Shown one piece after another: positions 24,020 through 32,872 of a DNA stretch of 45,575 nt. Source of the DNA: Sorangium cellulosum (GTDB taxonomy: Bacteria > Myxococcota_A > Polyangia > Polyangiales > Polyangiaceae); contig NZ_JEMA01000602.1 of the NCBI RefSeq assembly GCF_001589285.1, positions 1-45,575 of the forward strand, written 5' to 3'. Every line of letters begins with the position of its first letter. Position 1 is the stretch's first letter. The position numbers and the translations under genes are program-made. A model generated the notes under the pieces. The model was not told where the DNA came from, did no database searches, and was given only the letters and a program-made list of their open reading frames with translations.

Positions 24020-27000
24020 TCGTGAGGTCGATTCTTGATGATGGCGTAGATCTGCTCGAGCCCGCGGGTCTCATCGAGCAGGAAATCCCGCGTCGAGAGG
24101 AACACCTGCCGGTAGTCCTCCGCCGAGAGCGGCGCGGCGCTCTCCGCGTCGACGCGGTTCACGTCGGCGAGCGCGTCCAGGAACACCTGGATCGGCGCGC
24201 GTCCGTCCGCCATCGGCGCCACCAGCGCCGGGAGCACGTGATCCATCGCGTGGTACCTGTCGTACCGATCGTCGTTGAGCGCCTTGAGCGCCTCGAGCCC
24301 GGCGTCGGCCGCGCCCGGCCCCTCGGCGTCCCCCGCGGGGCTCAGCGCCACGGCCGCCGTCCTGAGGAGCGGCGCGAGCACGTCGTCGCTGGCGAGGAGC
24401 TGCGCCCCGTCCACCACCGTCGCGAGCAGCGCCGGGAACGCGTCCCCGTCCGCGTCGAGCATCGCGACGAGGAACCGCTCGACCTCCCGCCGCGCCGGCT
24501 CGTGGGCGCGGATCGACTCCATGACATCGGCGAGGCCCGCGAAGAGCGGGTGGCTCACCAGGTCGACCACCTTGGCGCCGAGCTCCTTCTGCGCCCAGGC
24601 GCACCGCCCCGTTGTCTCGCGATCCGGGCACCGCGCGTTGAGCTGCTCGCGGAGCGCGCGCAGGACCACGGCGCCCATCCGCGGGAGCGCGCGGTTCTTG
24701 AACCGCGCCTCCGGCCCCGACCCCTCGACGGCGAGCAGCGCGTCGATGAGCTCGTCCGTGGCGCGCTTCCACTGCCCCTTTCGCTCCGCGGCGTCGGGCG
24801 CGCTGCTCTCCTCGAAGCGGGCGTCGATGCGGTTCAGCGCGTCGGCGAGGAGGGTGAACCCGGTGAGCTGCTCCTGGGTCCGGCCGTCGGCCCACGTGGC
24901 CGTCTTCTTCCCCCACCGGTCGACCATGCCCACGCTGGCCGCGTGGTCGGCGCTGAAGAGGATCCGCGCGAGCTTCTCGATCGCCTGCGCCTTCGTCCAG
25001 GCCTGGCCGGCCCGCGGGCCGCGCTGGACAGTCACCGGGGCCGCCGGGTCGGTCGCCATCTTCGCGAACGCGACCGACGACGCGAGGACGTCCTCGGCCT
25101 GGAGCGCGTCGGCGAGGATCGGCTCGTACGAGCTGGCCCCTGCCTCCGAGCAGTAGGCTGTGTTGGTCGCCGGCGAGCCCGCCTTGATGCACTCCGGCCC
25201 GTGATCCTTGCCCGGCCAGTGCCGGTACGCCGTGCTGAAGAGATCGATGAGGATCTCCTCGCCGGTCGTGTCCGGGCCGACCTCGGCGAACGCCGCCACG
25301 ATGGGGCTCAGGTACGCGCCGAGCCCGAGCCGCTCGATCAGGAAGGTCGTCCCCGGGTGGCGCACCCGGATCAGGTTCTCCGGGGTGCTGCACTCGTTCA
25401 CGCCGAGCGCGTTCTTCGGGCAGTGGATCGTCCCGGCCGGCTCGAGCGACCCCGAGATGAACTGGTTGGTCGTCTCGTTCGCCAGGTCCCGCAGCGGATC
25501 GAGGTCGCGCAGACCCGGGTACCGCTCCGAGTCGGCGCCGAAGTAGATGAGCCGGCTGAGCGCGGCCGGCGTCGGGTGGCCCGTGAGCCCGGTGATGCCG
25601 CTGGCCGACTCGAGGATCGCGTCGGTCACGAGCAGCGCGAGGGCCGAGGGCTTCACCGCGAGCTCGGCCCGCTTCGGGTGCCCCTCCGGGAGCAGCGAGT
25701 CGAGGTAGAAGGCCGCCAGGTCGTCGATCTGGAACAGCTCGCACTCGGCGAAGTCGACGAAGGGCACCGTGAGGCCGAAGACTGTCACGACCGCGCCCTC
25801 CTTGTTGCACTGCCGGACGCCGGCGGTGTCGTGCATGAGGTGCATCAGCCGCTCCATGTTCGAGCGGTTGTCGCCGGCCCTGGGCTTCGTCGGGTCGACA
25901 GGGGTCCGCGGGTCGGCCGTCGACGGCGCCCCGACGGTGAGGTTGATGGCCGGGCCGTTCAGGTCGCCCGGGTTGTACGCGTACTGATCGCGGGTCGTGA
26001 GCATCGCCGCGACCGCCTCGCCCGCGTGCCGCGCGCCGCCGTGCTGGGCGAGGAGCGCGTCGCTCGCGAGCGCCTCGAGCAGGCGCGCCACGAGCCCCGG
26101 CTGCTCGACGGCCCTGCCGAGCACCGCCGCGAGCTCGTCCCCGAGCGGCGCATCGTCGGCGATCTGCGCGACCGGCTCCTTGCCCTCGGCCGCGAGCCGG
26201 TCGTGCTCCCGGGCGACGTCGCGGATGCGCAGCGCCGCGCCGGCCATCCGGGCGAGCTCCGCCTCGTGGTTCTCGAAGAGGTCGATCAGCGTGACGAGGA
26301 GGGCGTCCGAGTCCCGGTCCGCGAGCACCTGGCCGACCGCGTGCGCCATGTCGGCAAGCGGCGAGTCCTCCCCGCGGAAGCGGCGGTACCGGAGGCAGCC
26401 ATCGCACGTCGCGTCCGGCGGCAAGCGCTTGCCGCGCGCGAAATCGTACTGGGCCTCCTCGCGGTCGCCGAAGAGCAGGTACGAGCCGGCGAGGGCGTAC
26501 ATGAGCCCCTCGTGCTCGGTCTTCCACGGCTCGGGGTCCCCGTCGCCCGCGTAGCGGGTCGCGTCGAGGAGCGGCGCGATCGAGCGCAGCGCCGCGGCGG
26601 CGAGCGTGCGGGACGTGTCGATGTACGCGTAGCGCTCCGGCGACGGCCGGCCGAACCGGTCCGGCTCCCGCGACGGGGCGACGCCGGGGACCCAGAACGG
26701 TGTGTCGAGAGATAACGAAGCGCCGGACGCGTCGACGAAGCGGCCGAACGCGTCGACGTCGGCGAGGCCGTCGCCGTCCTCGTCGGCGAACGGCGCGGCG
26801 ACGCCGCCCCCCGCGGGCAGCGCGAAGCCGCGCCGGTCGCGGCGCGCGATATAGCGCGGCGGCGCCGCGTCGCGCTCGGCGAACCGCGGGTGCTCCGCCA
26901 CAGCGACAGCGCCCGCGAGCTCGGCCAGGGTCCGGGGCCGGCTCGGCTGCGCGGTGGCCTCGTCGATCGCGAGGGGCGCCTCGCGCGAGGTCGTCGGCTC

Positions 27001-27789
27001 CATCGCGAGCAGCTCGCCCTTGCCGGCGGCGAGGAGCGCCTGGAGGGCCGCCTCGCCCGCCCCGCCGGGGCCGAGGACGTCGAGCGACGCCAGCGTCATC
27101 GCGCGGAGCTCCGGGTACTCGAGCGCCGCCCGCGCCGCGCCGAGGGCCACGCCGGCCGGCCGGTAGCCCTTCCGCTCCCCGATCTGCGCGAGCTTGCCCG
27201 AGGCTTCCTCGCTGCCGGCGAACGCCGCGGCGAGCCGCCCGATCCCCCGCGTCGACTCGGGCAGCACCGGGGGCGCCCCCGCGTCGAACGGGTTCGTCTC
27301 GTAGAGCGGCGCGATCGTCTGCGACAGGCTCAGGACGGCGTCGTGCAGCCGGATCTTCCCGCCCCCCTCCCCGGCCGCGACGTTGTCGATCTCGACGTCC
27401 GGCACCGCGGCGTTGACGGCGCGCACGAGGTCGCCGCGCCGCCGCGCCATCGCCTCGACCTTGGCCACGCCGAGCCGGCGCGCCCGCTCCGCCCTGGCGC
27501 CGGAGACGGGCGGCAGCAGCGACACGTCGACCGTGTCCTCGTAGCGGCCCTCGCCGTCGTGGTGACACACGCGCTGGTACGAGGCGCCTGTCGGGTCCTC
27601 GACCAGGCTCGACGCGCCCACGCGGTCGCAGAGCACGCCGAAGACGTCGTCGCCCAGCGTCGCCTTGGGGGGCGCTACCCGCCGGGTGTCGAGCGGCTCG
27701 TGACACGAGACCGCCACCGCCCCGGCCGCGGCGAGCGCGACCAGCCGAACCCCATTCGCGGCCGAGGAACGCAGCGTTCGCCTGCGCAT
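24016..27789 (-). CDS. Very large lipoprotein of unknown function, coupled to FadL-like porin
   Basis: The product is 1257 residues. The ATG at 27789 has GGGGAGG 8 nt upstream; open frame continues upstream but without support. A signal peptide II ends at AVSC (Cys29), so it is probably membrane-anchored and facing the periplasm or surface. The body is mostly helical with no recognised enzyme domain. A Ca-loop-like DEDGDGLADVD lies at about 336-346. Cys-rich points include CDGC, CPKNALGVNECS, and ARCPDRETTGRCAW, which may form disulfides. The C-terminus ends EQIYAIIKNRPHE. It directly precedes and overlaps the FadL-type gene. I do not recognise the family; similar long lipoproteins are common in myxobacteria. 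Confidence 0.85.
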   Translation of the reverse strand: MRRRTLRSSAANGVRLVALAAAGAVAVSCHEPLDTRRVAPPKATLGDDVFGVLCDRVGASSLVEDPTGASYQRVCHHDGEGRYEDTVDVSLLPPVSGARAERARRLGVAKVEAMARRRGDLVRAVNAAVPDVEIDNVAAGEGGGKIRLHDAVLSLSQTIAPLYETNPFDAGAPPVLPESTRGIGRLAAAFAGSEEASGKLAQIGERKGYRPAGVALGAARAALEYPELRAMTLASLDVLGPGGAGEAALQALLAAGKGELLAMEPTTSREAPLAIDEATAQPSRPRTLAELAGAVAVAEHPRFAERDAAPPRYIARRDRRGFALPAGGGVAAPFADEDGDGLADVDAFGRFVDASGASLSLDTPFWVPGVAPSREPDRFGRPSPERYAYIDTSRTLAAAALRSIAPLLDATRYAGDGDPEPWKTEHEGLMYALAGSYLLFGDREEAQYDFARGKRLPPDATCDGCLRYRRFRGEDSPLADMAHAVGQVLADRDSDALLVTLIDLFENHEAELARMAGAALRIRDVAREHDRLAAEGKEPVAQIADDAPLGDELAAVLGRAVEQPGLVARLLEALASDALLAQHGGARHAGEAVAAMLTTRDQYAYNPGDLNGPAINLTVGAPSTADPRTPVDPTKPRAGDNRSNMERLMHLMHDTAGVRQCNKEGAVVTVFGLTVPFVDFAECELFQIDDLAAFYLDSLLPEGHPKRAELAVKPSALALLVTDAILESASGITGLTGHPTPAALSRLIYFGADSERYPGLRDLDPLRDLANETTNQFISGSLEPAGTIHCPKNALGVNECSTPENLIRVRHPGTTFLIERLGLGAYLSPIVAAFAEVGPDTTGEEILIDLFSTAYRHWPGKDHGPECIKAGSPATNTAYCSEAGASSYEPILADALQAEDVLASSVAFAKMATDPAAPVTVQRGPRAGQAWTKAQAIEKLARILFSADHAASVGMVDRWGKKTATWADGRTQEQLTGFTLLADALNRIDARFEESSAPDAAERKGQWKRATDELIDALLAVEGSGPEARFKNRALPRMGAVVLRALREQLNARCPDRETTGRCAWAQKELGAKVVDLVSHPLFAGLADVMESIRAHEPARREVERFLVAMLDADGDAFPALLATVVDGAQLLASDDVLAPLLRTAAVALSPAGDAEGPGAADAGLEALKALNDDRYDRYHAMDHVLPALVAPMADGRAPIQVFLDALADVNRVDAESAAPLSAEDYRQVFLSTRDFLLDETRGLEQIYAIIKNRPHE

Positions 27790-27954
27790 GACGACAACCT
27801 CCCCAAGACACCTCCAGGGTAGACTATTCCGCTCCAGGTGGTAGGCCCTTCGTGCCCGTGCGGTGGGCGGGACCGTGACCCGGCGCGCATTCTCCACGCT
27901 CACTGCACGGCGGTGGGGACGGCGGCGGGCCTGACGGTGGTAGGCTGCGCGGCG

Positions 27955-29379
27955 ATGGCGACCGCCCAACAAGCCCCGTTCACCGCAGTCGTTCTCGCCG
28001 CCGGCCAAGGCACGCGCATGAAGAGCGCCCGACCGAAGGTGCTCCACGAGCTCTGCGGCCGGCCGATGCTCCACTACGTCGTCGACGCGGCCATCGCCGC
28101 CGGCGCCTCGGACGTCGTTGTCGTCGTCGGCCACGGCCGCGACGAGGTCTCCGCCACCCTCGACAGGGCGTTCGGCGCCCGGGGGAAGGCCGTCCGCACC
28201 GCGCTCCAGCCCGAGCAGCGCGGCACCGGCGACGCGGTGCGCTGCGCCATGCCGCAGATCGAGGCGAGCACCGAGGCCGTCCTGATCCTGTGCGGCGACA
28301 CGCCGCTGCTCGATCCGTGGCAGCTCACGCGGCTCCGCGAGGCGCTCGACGGCGCGCCCGAGGCGCCGATGGCGATGCTCACAGCGCAGGTCGCCGACCC
28401 CACGGGCTACGGCAGGATCTTGCGCGACGGCGCGGGCCGCGTGATCGGCATCCGCGAGCACAAGGACGCGACCCCCGAGGAGCGCGCGATCGCCGAGGTG
28501 AACCCCGGCGTCTACCTCGCCCGCAGCGCCTTCCTCGGGCGCGCGCTCGCGGGGCTCACGACCGACAACGCGCAGGGCGAGCTTTACCTGACCGACATCG
28601 TCGCACAGGCGGCGAAGGCCGGCGGCGTCGCGGCTGTCGTGGCCAGGGACGTCGGCTCGCTCGTGGGCATCAACGACCGCGCGCAGCTCGCCGCGGCCGA
28701 GGAGGTGCTCTACGGCCGCATCGCCGACGCGCTGCGCCGGAGCGGCGTCACGATCAGGACGAGCGCCCGCGTCGACGCGGGCGTCGCGGTCGAGCCGGAC
28801 GCTGTCATCGAGCACGCCGTCGTGCTGCGGGGCCAGACGCGCGTCGGCGCGGGCGCGCGCATCGACGTGGGCTCGGTGCTCACGGACGTCGTCGTCGAGG
28901 CGGGCGCCTCCGTGAAGCCGTACACGGTCGCCTCGCAGTCGTCGATCGGCGCCGGCGCGCAGATCGGGCCGTTCTCGCACCTCCGCCCGGACAGCCAGAT
29001 CGAGGCCGACGCGCACATCGGCAACTTCGTCGAGACGAAGAAGACGGTGGTCCGCAAGGGCGCGAAGGCGAACCACCTCGCCTACCTCGGCGACGGCGAC
29101 ATCGGCGAGGGCGCGAACGTCGGCGCCGGGACGATCTTCTGCAACTACGACGGCTTCCGGAAGCACCGGACCGAGATCGGCCCCGGCGCCTTCATCGGCA
29201 GCGACTCGCAGATCGTCGCCCCGGTGAAGATCGGCGCGGGCGCCTACGTGGCGACGGGCACGACCGTGACCCGCGACGTGCCGGAGGACGCGCTCGCGAT
29301 CGGCCGGGTGAAGCAGGAGAACAAGGAAGGCTACGCCGCGAGGCTCAAGGCGCGGCTGAAGGACGCGGCGAAGAAGTAG
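27955..29379 (+). CDS. glmU: Bifunctional N-acetylglucosamine-1-phosphate uridyltransferase / glucosamine-1-phosphate acetyltransferase GlmU
   Basis: The product is 474 residues from the ATG at 27955; frame extends upstream but the family starts here. The N-terminal nucleotidyltransferase domain has LAAGQGTRMKSARPKVLHEL, EQRGTGDAV, and CGDTPLLD. The C-terminal left-handed beta-helix acetyltransferase includes GPFSHLRPDSQIEADAHIGN, FVETKK, and NHLAYLGDGDIGEGANVGAG. It makes UDP-GlcNAc for peptidoglycan and LPS in the cytoplasm. The gene is divergent from the large lipoprotein. TAGGCT lies 8 nt before the ATG with no clear Shine-Dalgarno. Confidence 0.98.
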   Translation: MATAQQAPFTAVVLAAGQGTRMKSARPKVLHELCGRPMLHYVVDAAIAAGASDVVVVVGHGRDEVSATLDRAFGARGKAVRTALQPEQRGTGDAVRCAMPQIEASTEAVLILCGDTPLLDPWQLTRLREALDGAPEAPMAMLTAQVADPTGYGRILRDGAGRVIGIREHKDATPEERAIAEVNPGVYLARSAFLGRALAGLTTDNAQGELYLTDIVAQAAKAGGVAAVVARDVGSLVGINDRAQLAAAEEVLYGRIADALRRSGVTIRTSARVDAGVAVEPDAVIEHAVVLRGQTRVGAGARIDVGSVLTDVVVEAGASVKPYTVASQSSIGAGAQIGPFSHLRPDSQIEADAHIGNFVETKKTVVRKGAKANHLAYLGDGDIGEGANVGAGTIFCNYDGFRKHRTEIGPGAFIGSDSQIVAPVKIGAGAYVATGTTVTRDVPEDALAIGRVKQENKEGYAARLKARLKDAAKK

Positions 29380-29574
29380 CGGGCGTGGGCGCGCGACCTC
29401 CGGCCCCGGGCCGTCGAGGTCGCGCGGCACGTCGAGAACCGCGGGAACTCCTGTTCGAGCTCACGGTCTCTTCCGCTTGACAGCTTTTGTCGGCGATCGG
29501 GTTTCCTCTCGTCACGACACCTCTTCGCAGCGACGAGCTTTCTTGTGCTTGGCCGCGCCCCTCCCACCTTTTGG

Positions 29575-29603
29575 CTGAAACCGGTGCGGTCAGCAAGTAC
29601 ACT
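29575..29603 (+). promoter_or_regulatory. Possible promoter of the mnh operon giving a leaderless transcript
   Basis: CTGAAA (29575-29580) and TACACT (29598-29603) are separated by 17 bp. The box ends 8 nt before the ATG at 29612 and there is no Shine-Dalgarno, so transcription would begin at or next to the start codon. Confidence 0.45.
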
Positions 29604-29611
29604 CGCGCGCC

Positions 29612-32527
29612 ATGCCCGTGGTCGCCCTGCTCCTCTTGCCATTTCTCGGGAGCGTGCTCACCGCGCTCCTGCCGACGCGGGCGCGGTCCGAGCTCGCGGC
29701 TTGCGCAGGGCTCGTGTCGGCCGGCGCGGCGGCCTGGGTCATCAGCCTGTTCCCGCGGGTGCGTGACGGGGGGGTGATTCGCGAGAAGATCTCGTGGGTG
29801 CCTTCGCTCGGCCTCGATCTGGTCCTCCGGATCGACGGGTTCGCGTGGATGTTCGCCGTGCTCATCACCGTCATCGGCGCCCTCGTCTGTCTGTACGCGC
29901 GCTACTACATGTCCCCCGAGGATCCGGTGGCGCGCCTGTACGCGTTCTTCCTCGCGTTCATGGGCGCGATGCTGGGCGTCGTGCTCTCGGGCAACCTCGT
30001 TCAGCTCGTCGTCTTCTGGGAGCTCACGAGCCTCATTTCGTTCCTGCTCATCGGCTACTGGTATCACCGGGTGGACGCGCAGCGGGGCGCGCGCATGGCG
30101 CTCGCCGTGACCGGCGCGGGCGGGCTCGCGCTCCTCGGAGGCGTGATCATCCTCGGCCACATCGTCGGCAGCTACGAGCTCGATGTGGCCCTCGCCTCGG
30201 GCGACCTCGTGCGGGGACACCCGCTCTACCCGGTCGCGCTCGTCCTCATCTTGCTCGGCGCGCTCACCAAGAGCGCTCAATTCCCGTTTCACTTCTGGCT
30301 GCCGCGGGCGATGGCCGCGCCGACGCCGGTGTCCGCCTACCTGCACTCGGCGACCATGGTGAAGGCGGGCGTATTCCTGCTCGCGCGGCTCTGGCCGGTG
30401 CTGTCGGGGACCGAGCTGTGGTTCTGGATCGTCAGCGGCGCGGGCATGACGACGCTCCTGCTCGGCGCGTACATCGCGATGTTCCAGAACGATCTGAAGC
30501 GCGTGCTCGCCTACTCGACCATCAGCCACCTCGGCCTCATCACGCTCCTCTTCGGGCTCAACAGCTCGCTCGCCGCCGTCGCCGGCGTGTTCCACATCAT
30601 GAACCACGCGACGTTCAAGGCCTCGCTGTTCATGGCCGCGGGCGTCGTCGACCACGAGACCGGGACGCGCGACATTCGTCGCTTGAATGGCCTGATTCGC
30701 TCCATGCCGCACACAGGCGCGCTGGCGCTCGTGGCGAGCGGCGCGATGGCCGGCGTGCCGCTGCTCAACGGCTTTCTGTCGAAGGAGATGTTCTTCGCCG
30801 AGACGATGTTCCTGTCCGCGCACCCCTCGGTGGAGGTGTTGCTCCCCGTGGCGGCGACGATCGCGGCGATCTTCGCGGTCGTGTACTCGCTGCGCTTTGG
30901 ATACGACATCTTCTTTGGCCCGCCGTCGACCGATCTCCCTCGCCAGCCGGAAGAAGCCCCGCGGTGGATGCGGATACCGATCGAGCTCCTGGTGCTCAGT
31001 TGCCTCATCGTCGGCGTCGCGCCGACGATCTCCATCGGGCCATCGCTCGCGGCGGCGGCCCGCCCCGTGGTCGGCGGGACGCTCCCCGAGTACAGCCTCG
31101 CCATATGGCACGGCTTCAACCTGCCTTTCGTCATGAGCCTCGTCGCCATCTCAGGCGGCGTCGTCGGGTACCTCTGGCTGCGCAAGCACCAGGAGCAGGG
31201 GCGACTCCAGGCTACGCCCTTCCTCGAGCGGCTCAACGCGAGGCGGCTGTTCGAGAGCGCGCTGCTCGGGATCACGCGCCTGTCGCGAAGGGCGCTTCGG
31301 CTCGCCGGAACTCGACGGCTCCAGACGCAGATGTTCACGATCATCTCTGTCGCGCTCCTCCTCGCGCTCCTCGCGGCGCGCGGCGTCCCGCTGGAGTGGG
31401 GCGACCGGGACCGGCTCCCCGCGTCGCCTGCGTTCGTGCTCCTGTGGGTCATCGGCGCTGTCTGCGCGGTCGGCGCTGCCGTGATGGCGAAGTTCCACAG
31501 GCTGATCGCGATCACGTTGATGGGCGGCGCGGGCCTCGTCACCTGCCTGACGTTCATGTGGTTCTCGGCGCCCGACCTCGCCCTCACGCAGATCGTCGTG
31601 GAGATCATCACAACCATCCTGCTTCTGCTCGGGCTGCGCTGGTTGCCGATGCGCATCCAGGGCATCTCGAGGCCTGTCAGGGCCCGCGACAGGGTGCGGC
31701 GCGCGCGCGATCTGCTGCTCGCGATCGGCGCCGGCAGCGGCCTCGCCGCGCTCTCCTATGCCATGCTGACCCGGCCGGCGCCGCACAGCATCTCACCGTT
31801 CTTCCTCAGCCGCGCGCTGCCGGAGGGAGGAGGCGCCAACGTCGTCAACGTCATGCTCGTCGACTTTCGCGCCTTCGACACGCTCGGCGAGATCACGGTC
31901 CTCGGCGCGGTCGCGCTCACTGTCTACGCCCTCCTGCGCCGCTTTCGACCGCCGCCGGAGAGCATCGAGCAGCCCCAGCAACAGAGGGCCTTTCCGGCCG
32001 ACGTCGTCACCGACCTCGTGAAGCCGCGCACGGCCGAGGACGCCGCGCGCGGATACATGATGGTGCCGGCGGTCATCGCACGCCTGCTCCTGCCGGTCTC
32101 CGTCGTCGTCGCGGCGCACTTCCTCCTTCGCGGGCACAACGAGCCGGGCGGCGGCTTCGTGGCCGGCCTCGTCGTCGCGATCGCGATGCTCATGCAATAC
32201 ATGGTCTCGGGGGCGCTCTGGCTGGAGGCGCGCGCGCGCCTCCGCCCGGCGCGCTGGATCGCCGTTGGACTGCTGCTCGGGGCGACGACGGGCCTCGGCG
32301 CGCTCGCCGTCGGCTATCCCTTCCTCACGACGCACACCGCGCACGCCAGGCTGCCGCTGGTCGGCGAGGTACACCTGCCGAGCGCCACCTTCTTCGACCT
32401 CGGCGTGTTCGCTGTCGTCGTGGGGGCGACGCTCCTCACCCTCACGGCGCTCGCCCACCAGTCGCTGCGCGCGCACCGGCGGCCAGCACAGGGCCCAGCG
32501 TCGTCGACGAGCAGGGGCACGAGCTAG
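29612..32527 (+). CDS. mnhA: Na+(K+)/H+ antiporter subunit A fused to subunit B (MnhAB/MrpAB)
   Basis: The product is 971 residues. Residues 1 to about 660 are the NuoL-like proton-translocating part with many membrane helices (ELTSLISFLLIGYWYHRVDA, KSAQFPFHFWLPRAMAAPTP, STISHLGLITLLFGLNS, IMNHATFKASLFMAAG). Residues about 740-775 hold the MbhE-like NVVNVMLVDFRAFDTLGEIT. Residues about 812-965 are a complete MnhB domain (FLLRGHNEPGGGFVAGLVVA). The A+B fusion is known in group 2 Mrp systems. It is the first gene of a six-gene inner-membrane complex that exchanges Na+ or K+ for protons and supports pH and salt homeostasis. No ribosome site is seen before the ATG; a leaderless start is possible. 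Confidence 0.96.
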   Translation: MPVVALLLLPFLGSVLTALLPTRARSELAACAGLVSAGAAAWVISLFPRVRDGGVIREKISWVPSLGLDLVLRIDGFAWMFAVLITVIGALVCLYARYYMSPEDPVARLYAFFLAFMGAMLGVVLSGNLVQLVVFWELTSLISFLLIGYWYHRVDAQRGARMALAVTGAGGLALLGGVIILGHIVGSYELDVALASGDLVRGHPLYPVALVLILLGALTKSAQFPFHFWLPRAMAAPTPVSAYLHSATMVKAGVFLLARLWPVLSGTELWFWIVSGAGMTTLLLGAYIAMFQNDLKRVLAYSTISHLGLITLLFGLNSSLAAVAGVFHIMNHATFKASLFMAAGVVDHETGTRDIRRLNGLIRSMPHTGALALVASGAMAGVPLLNGFLSKEMFFAETMFLSAHPSVEVLLPVAATIAAIFAVVYSLRFGYDIFFGPPSTDLPRQPEEAPRWMRIPIELLVLSCLIVGVAPTISIGPSLAAAARPVVGGTLPEYSLAIWHGFNLPFVMSLVAISGGVVGYLWLRKHQEQGRLQATPFLERLNARRLFESALLGITRLSRRALRLAGTRRLQTQMFTIISVALLLALLAARGVPLEWGDRDRLPASPAFVLLWVIGAVCAVGAAVMAKFHRLIAITLMGGAGLVTCLTFMWFSAPDLALTQIVVEIITTILLLLGLRWLPMRIQGISRPVRARDRVRRARDLLLAIGAGSGLAALSYAMLTRPAPHSISPFFLSRALPEGGGANVVNVMLVDFRAFDTLGEITVLGAVALTVYALLRRFRPPPESIEQPQQQRAFPADVVTDLVKPRTAEDAARGYMMVPAVIARLLLPVSVVVAAHFLLRGHNEPGGGFVAGLVVAIAMLMQYMVSGALWLEARARLRPARWIAVGLLLGATTGLGALAVGYPFLTTHTAHARLPLVGEVHLPSATFFDLGVFAVVVGATLLTLTALAHQSLRAHRRPAQGPASSTSRGTS

Positions 32528-32872
32528 ATGGAAGCCCTTCTCGCGCTCGTCATCGGTGTGCTCGGCGGATCCGGGATCTGGCTCGTGCTGCGTCCGCGAA
32601 CCTTCCAGGTGATCATGGGGCTCACGCTGCTCTCTTACGCGGTGAACCTCTTCATCTTCAGCATGGGGAGCATCTTCGTCGACAAGCCGCCGCTCGTGCG
32701 ACCTGGCGTGCCCGCCGATCTCCAGCACTACACGGATCCGATGCCGCAATCCCTCGTGCTCACGGCCATCGTGATCGGCTTCGCGACCACGGCGCTCTTC
32801 CTCGTCGTGCTCCTCGCTTCGCGCGGCTTCAGCGGCACCGACCACGTGGACGGGACGAGGGAGGGGCCATGA
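32528..32872 (+). CDS. mnhC: Na+/H+ antiporter subunit C (NuoK-like)
   Basis: The product is 114 residues with three membrane helices, starting directly after the mnhAB stop. RTFQVIMGLTLLSYAVNLFI and DPMPQSLVLTAIVIGFATTA are the classic MnhC/NuoK segments. The acidic residue D in DPMPQ and the helix that follows are conserved in the family. It is required for assembly and ion translocation of the Mrp complex. Its stop overlaps the mnhD start (ATGA). Confidence 0.96.
   Translation: MEALLALVIGVLGGSGIWLVLRPRTFQVIMGLTLLSYAVNLFIFSMGSIFVDKPPLVRPGVPADLQHYTDPMPQSLVLTAIVIGFATTALFLVVLLASRGFSGTDHVDGTREGP

Noticed and set aside
27790..29430. Apparent N-terminal extension of the large lipoprotein
   Set aside because: It is the shadow of glmU on the opposite strand; the signal peptide and ribosome site fix the start at 27789.
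29477..29505. Perfect TTGACA as a -35 element upstream of mnhA
   Set aside because: No acceptable -10 lies 16-18 bp downstream (GTTTCC region), and the TACACT near 29598 is a better candidate.
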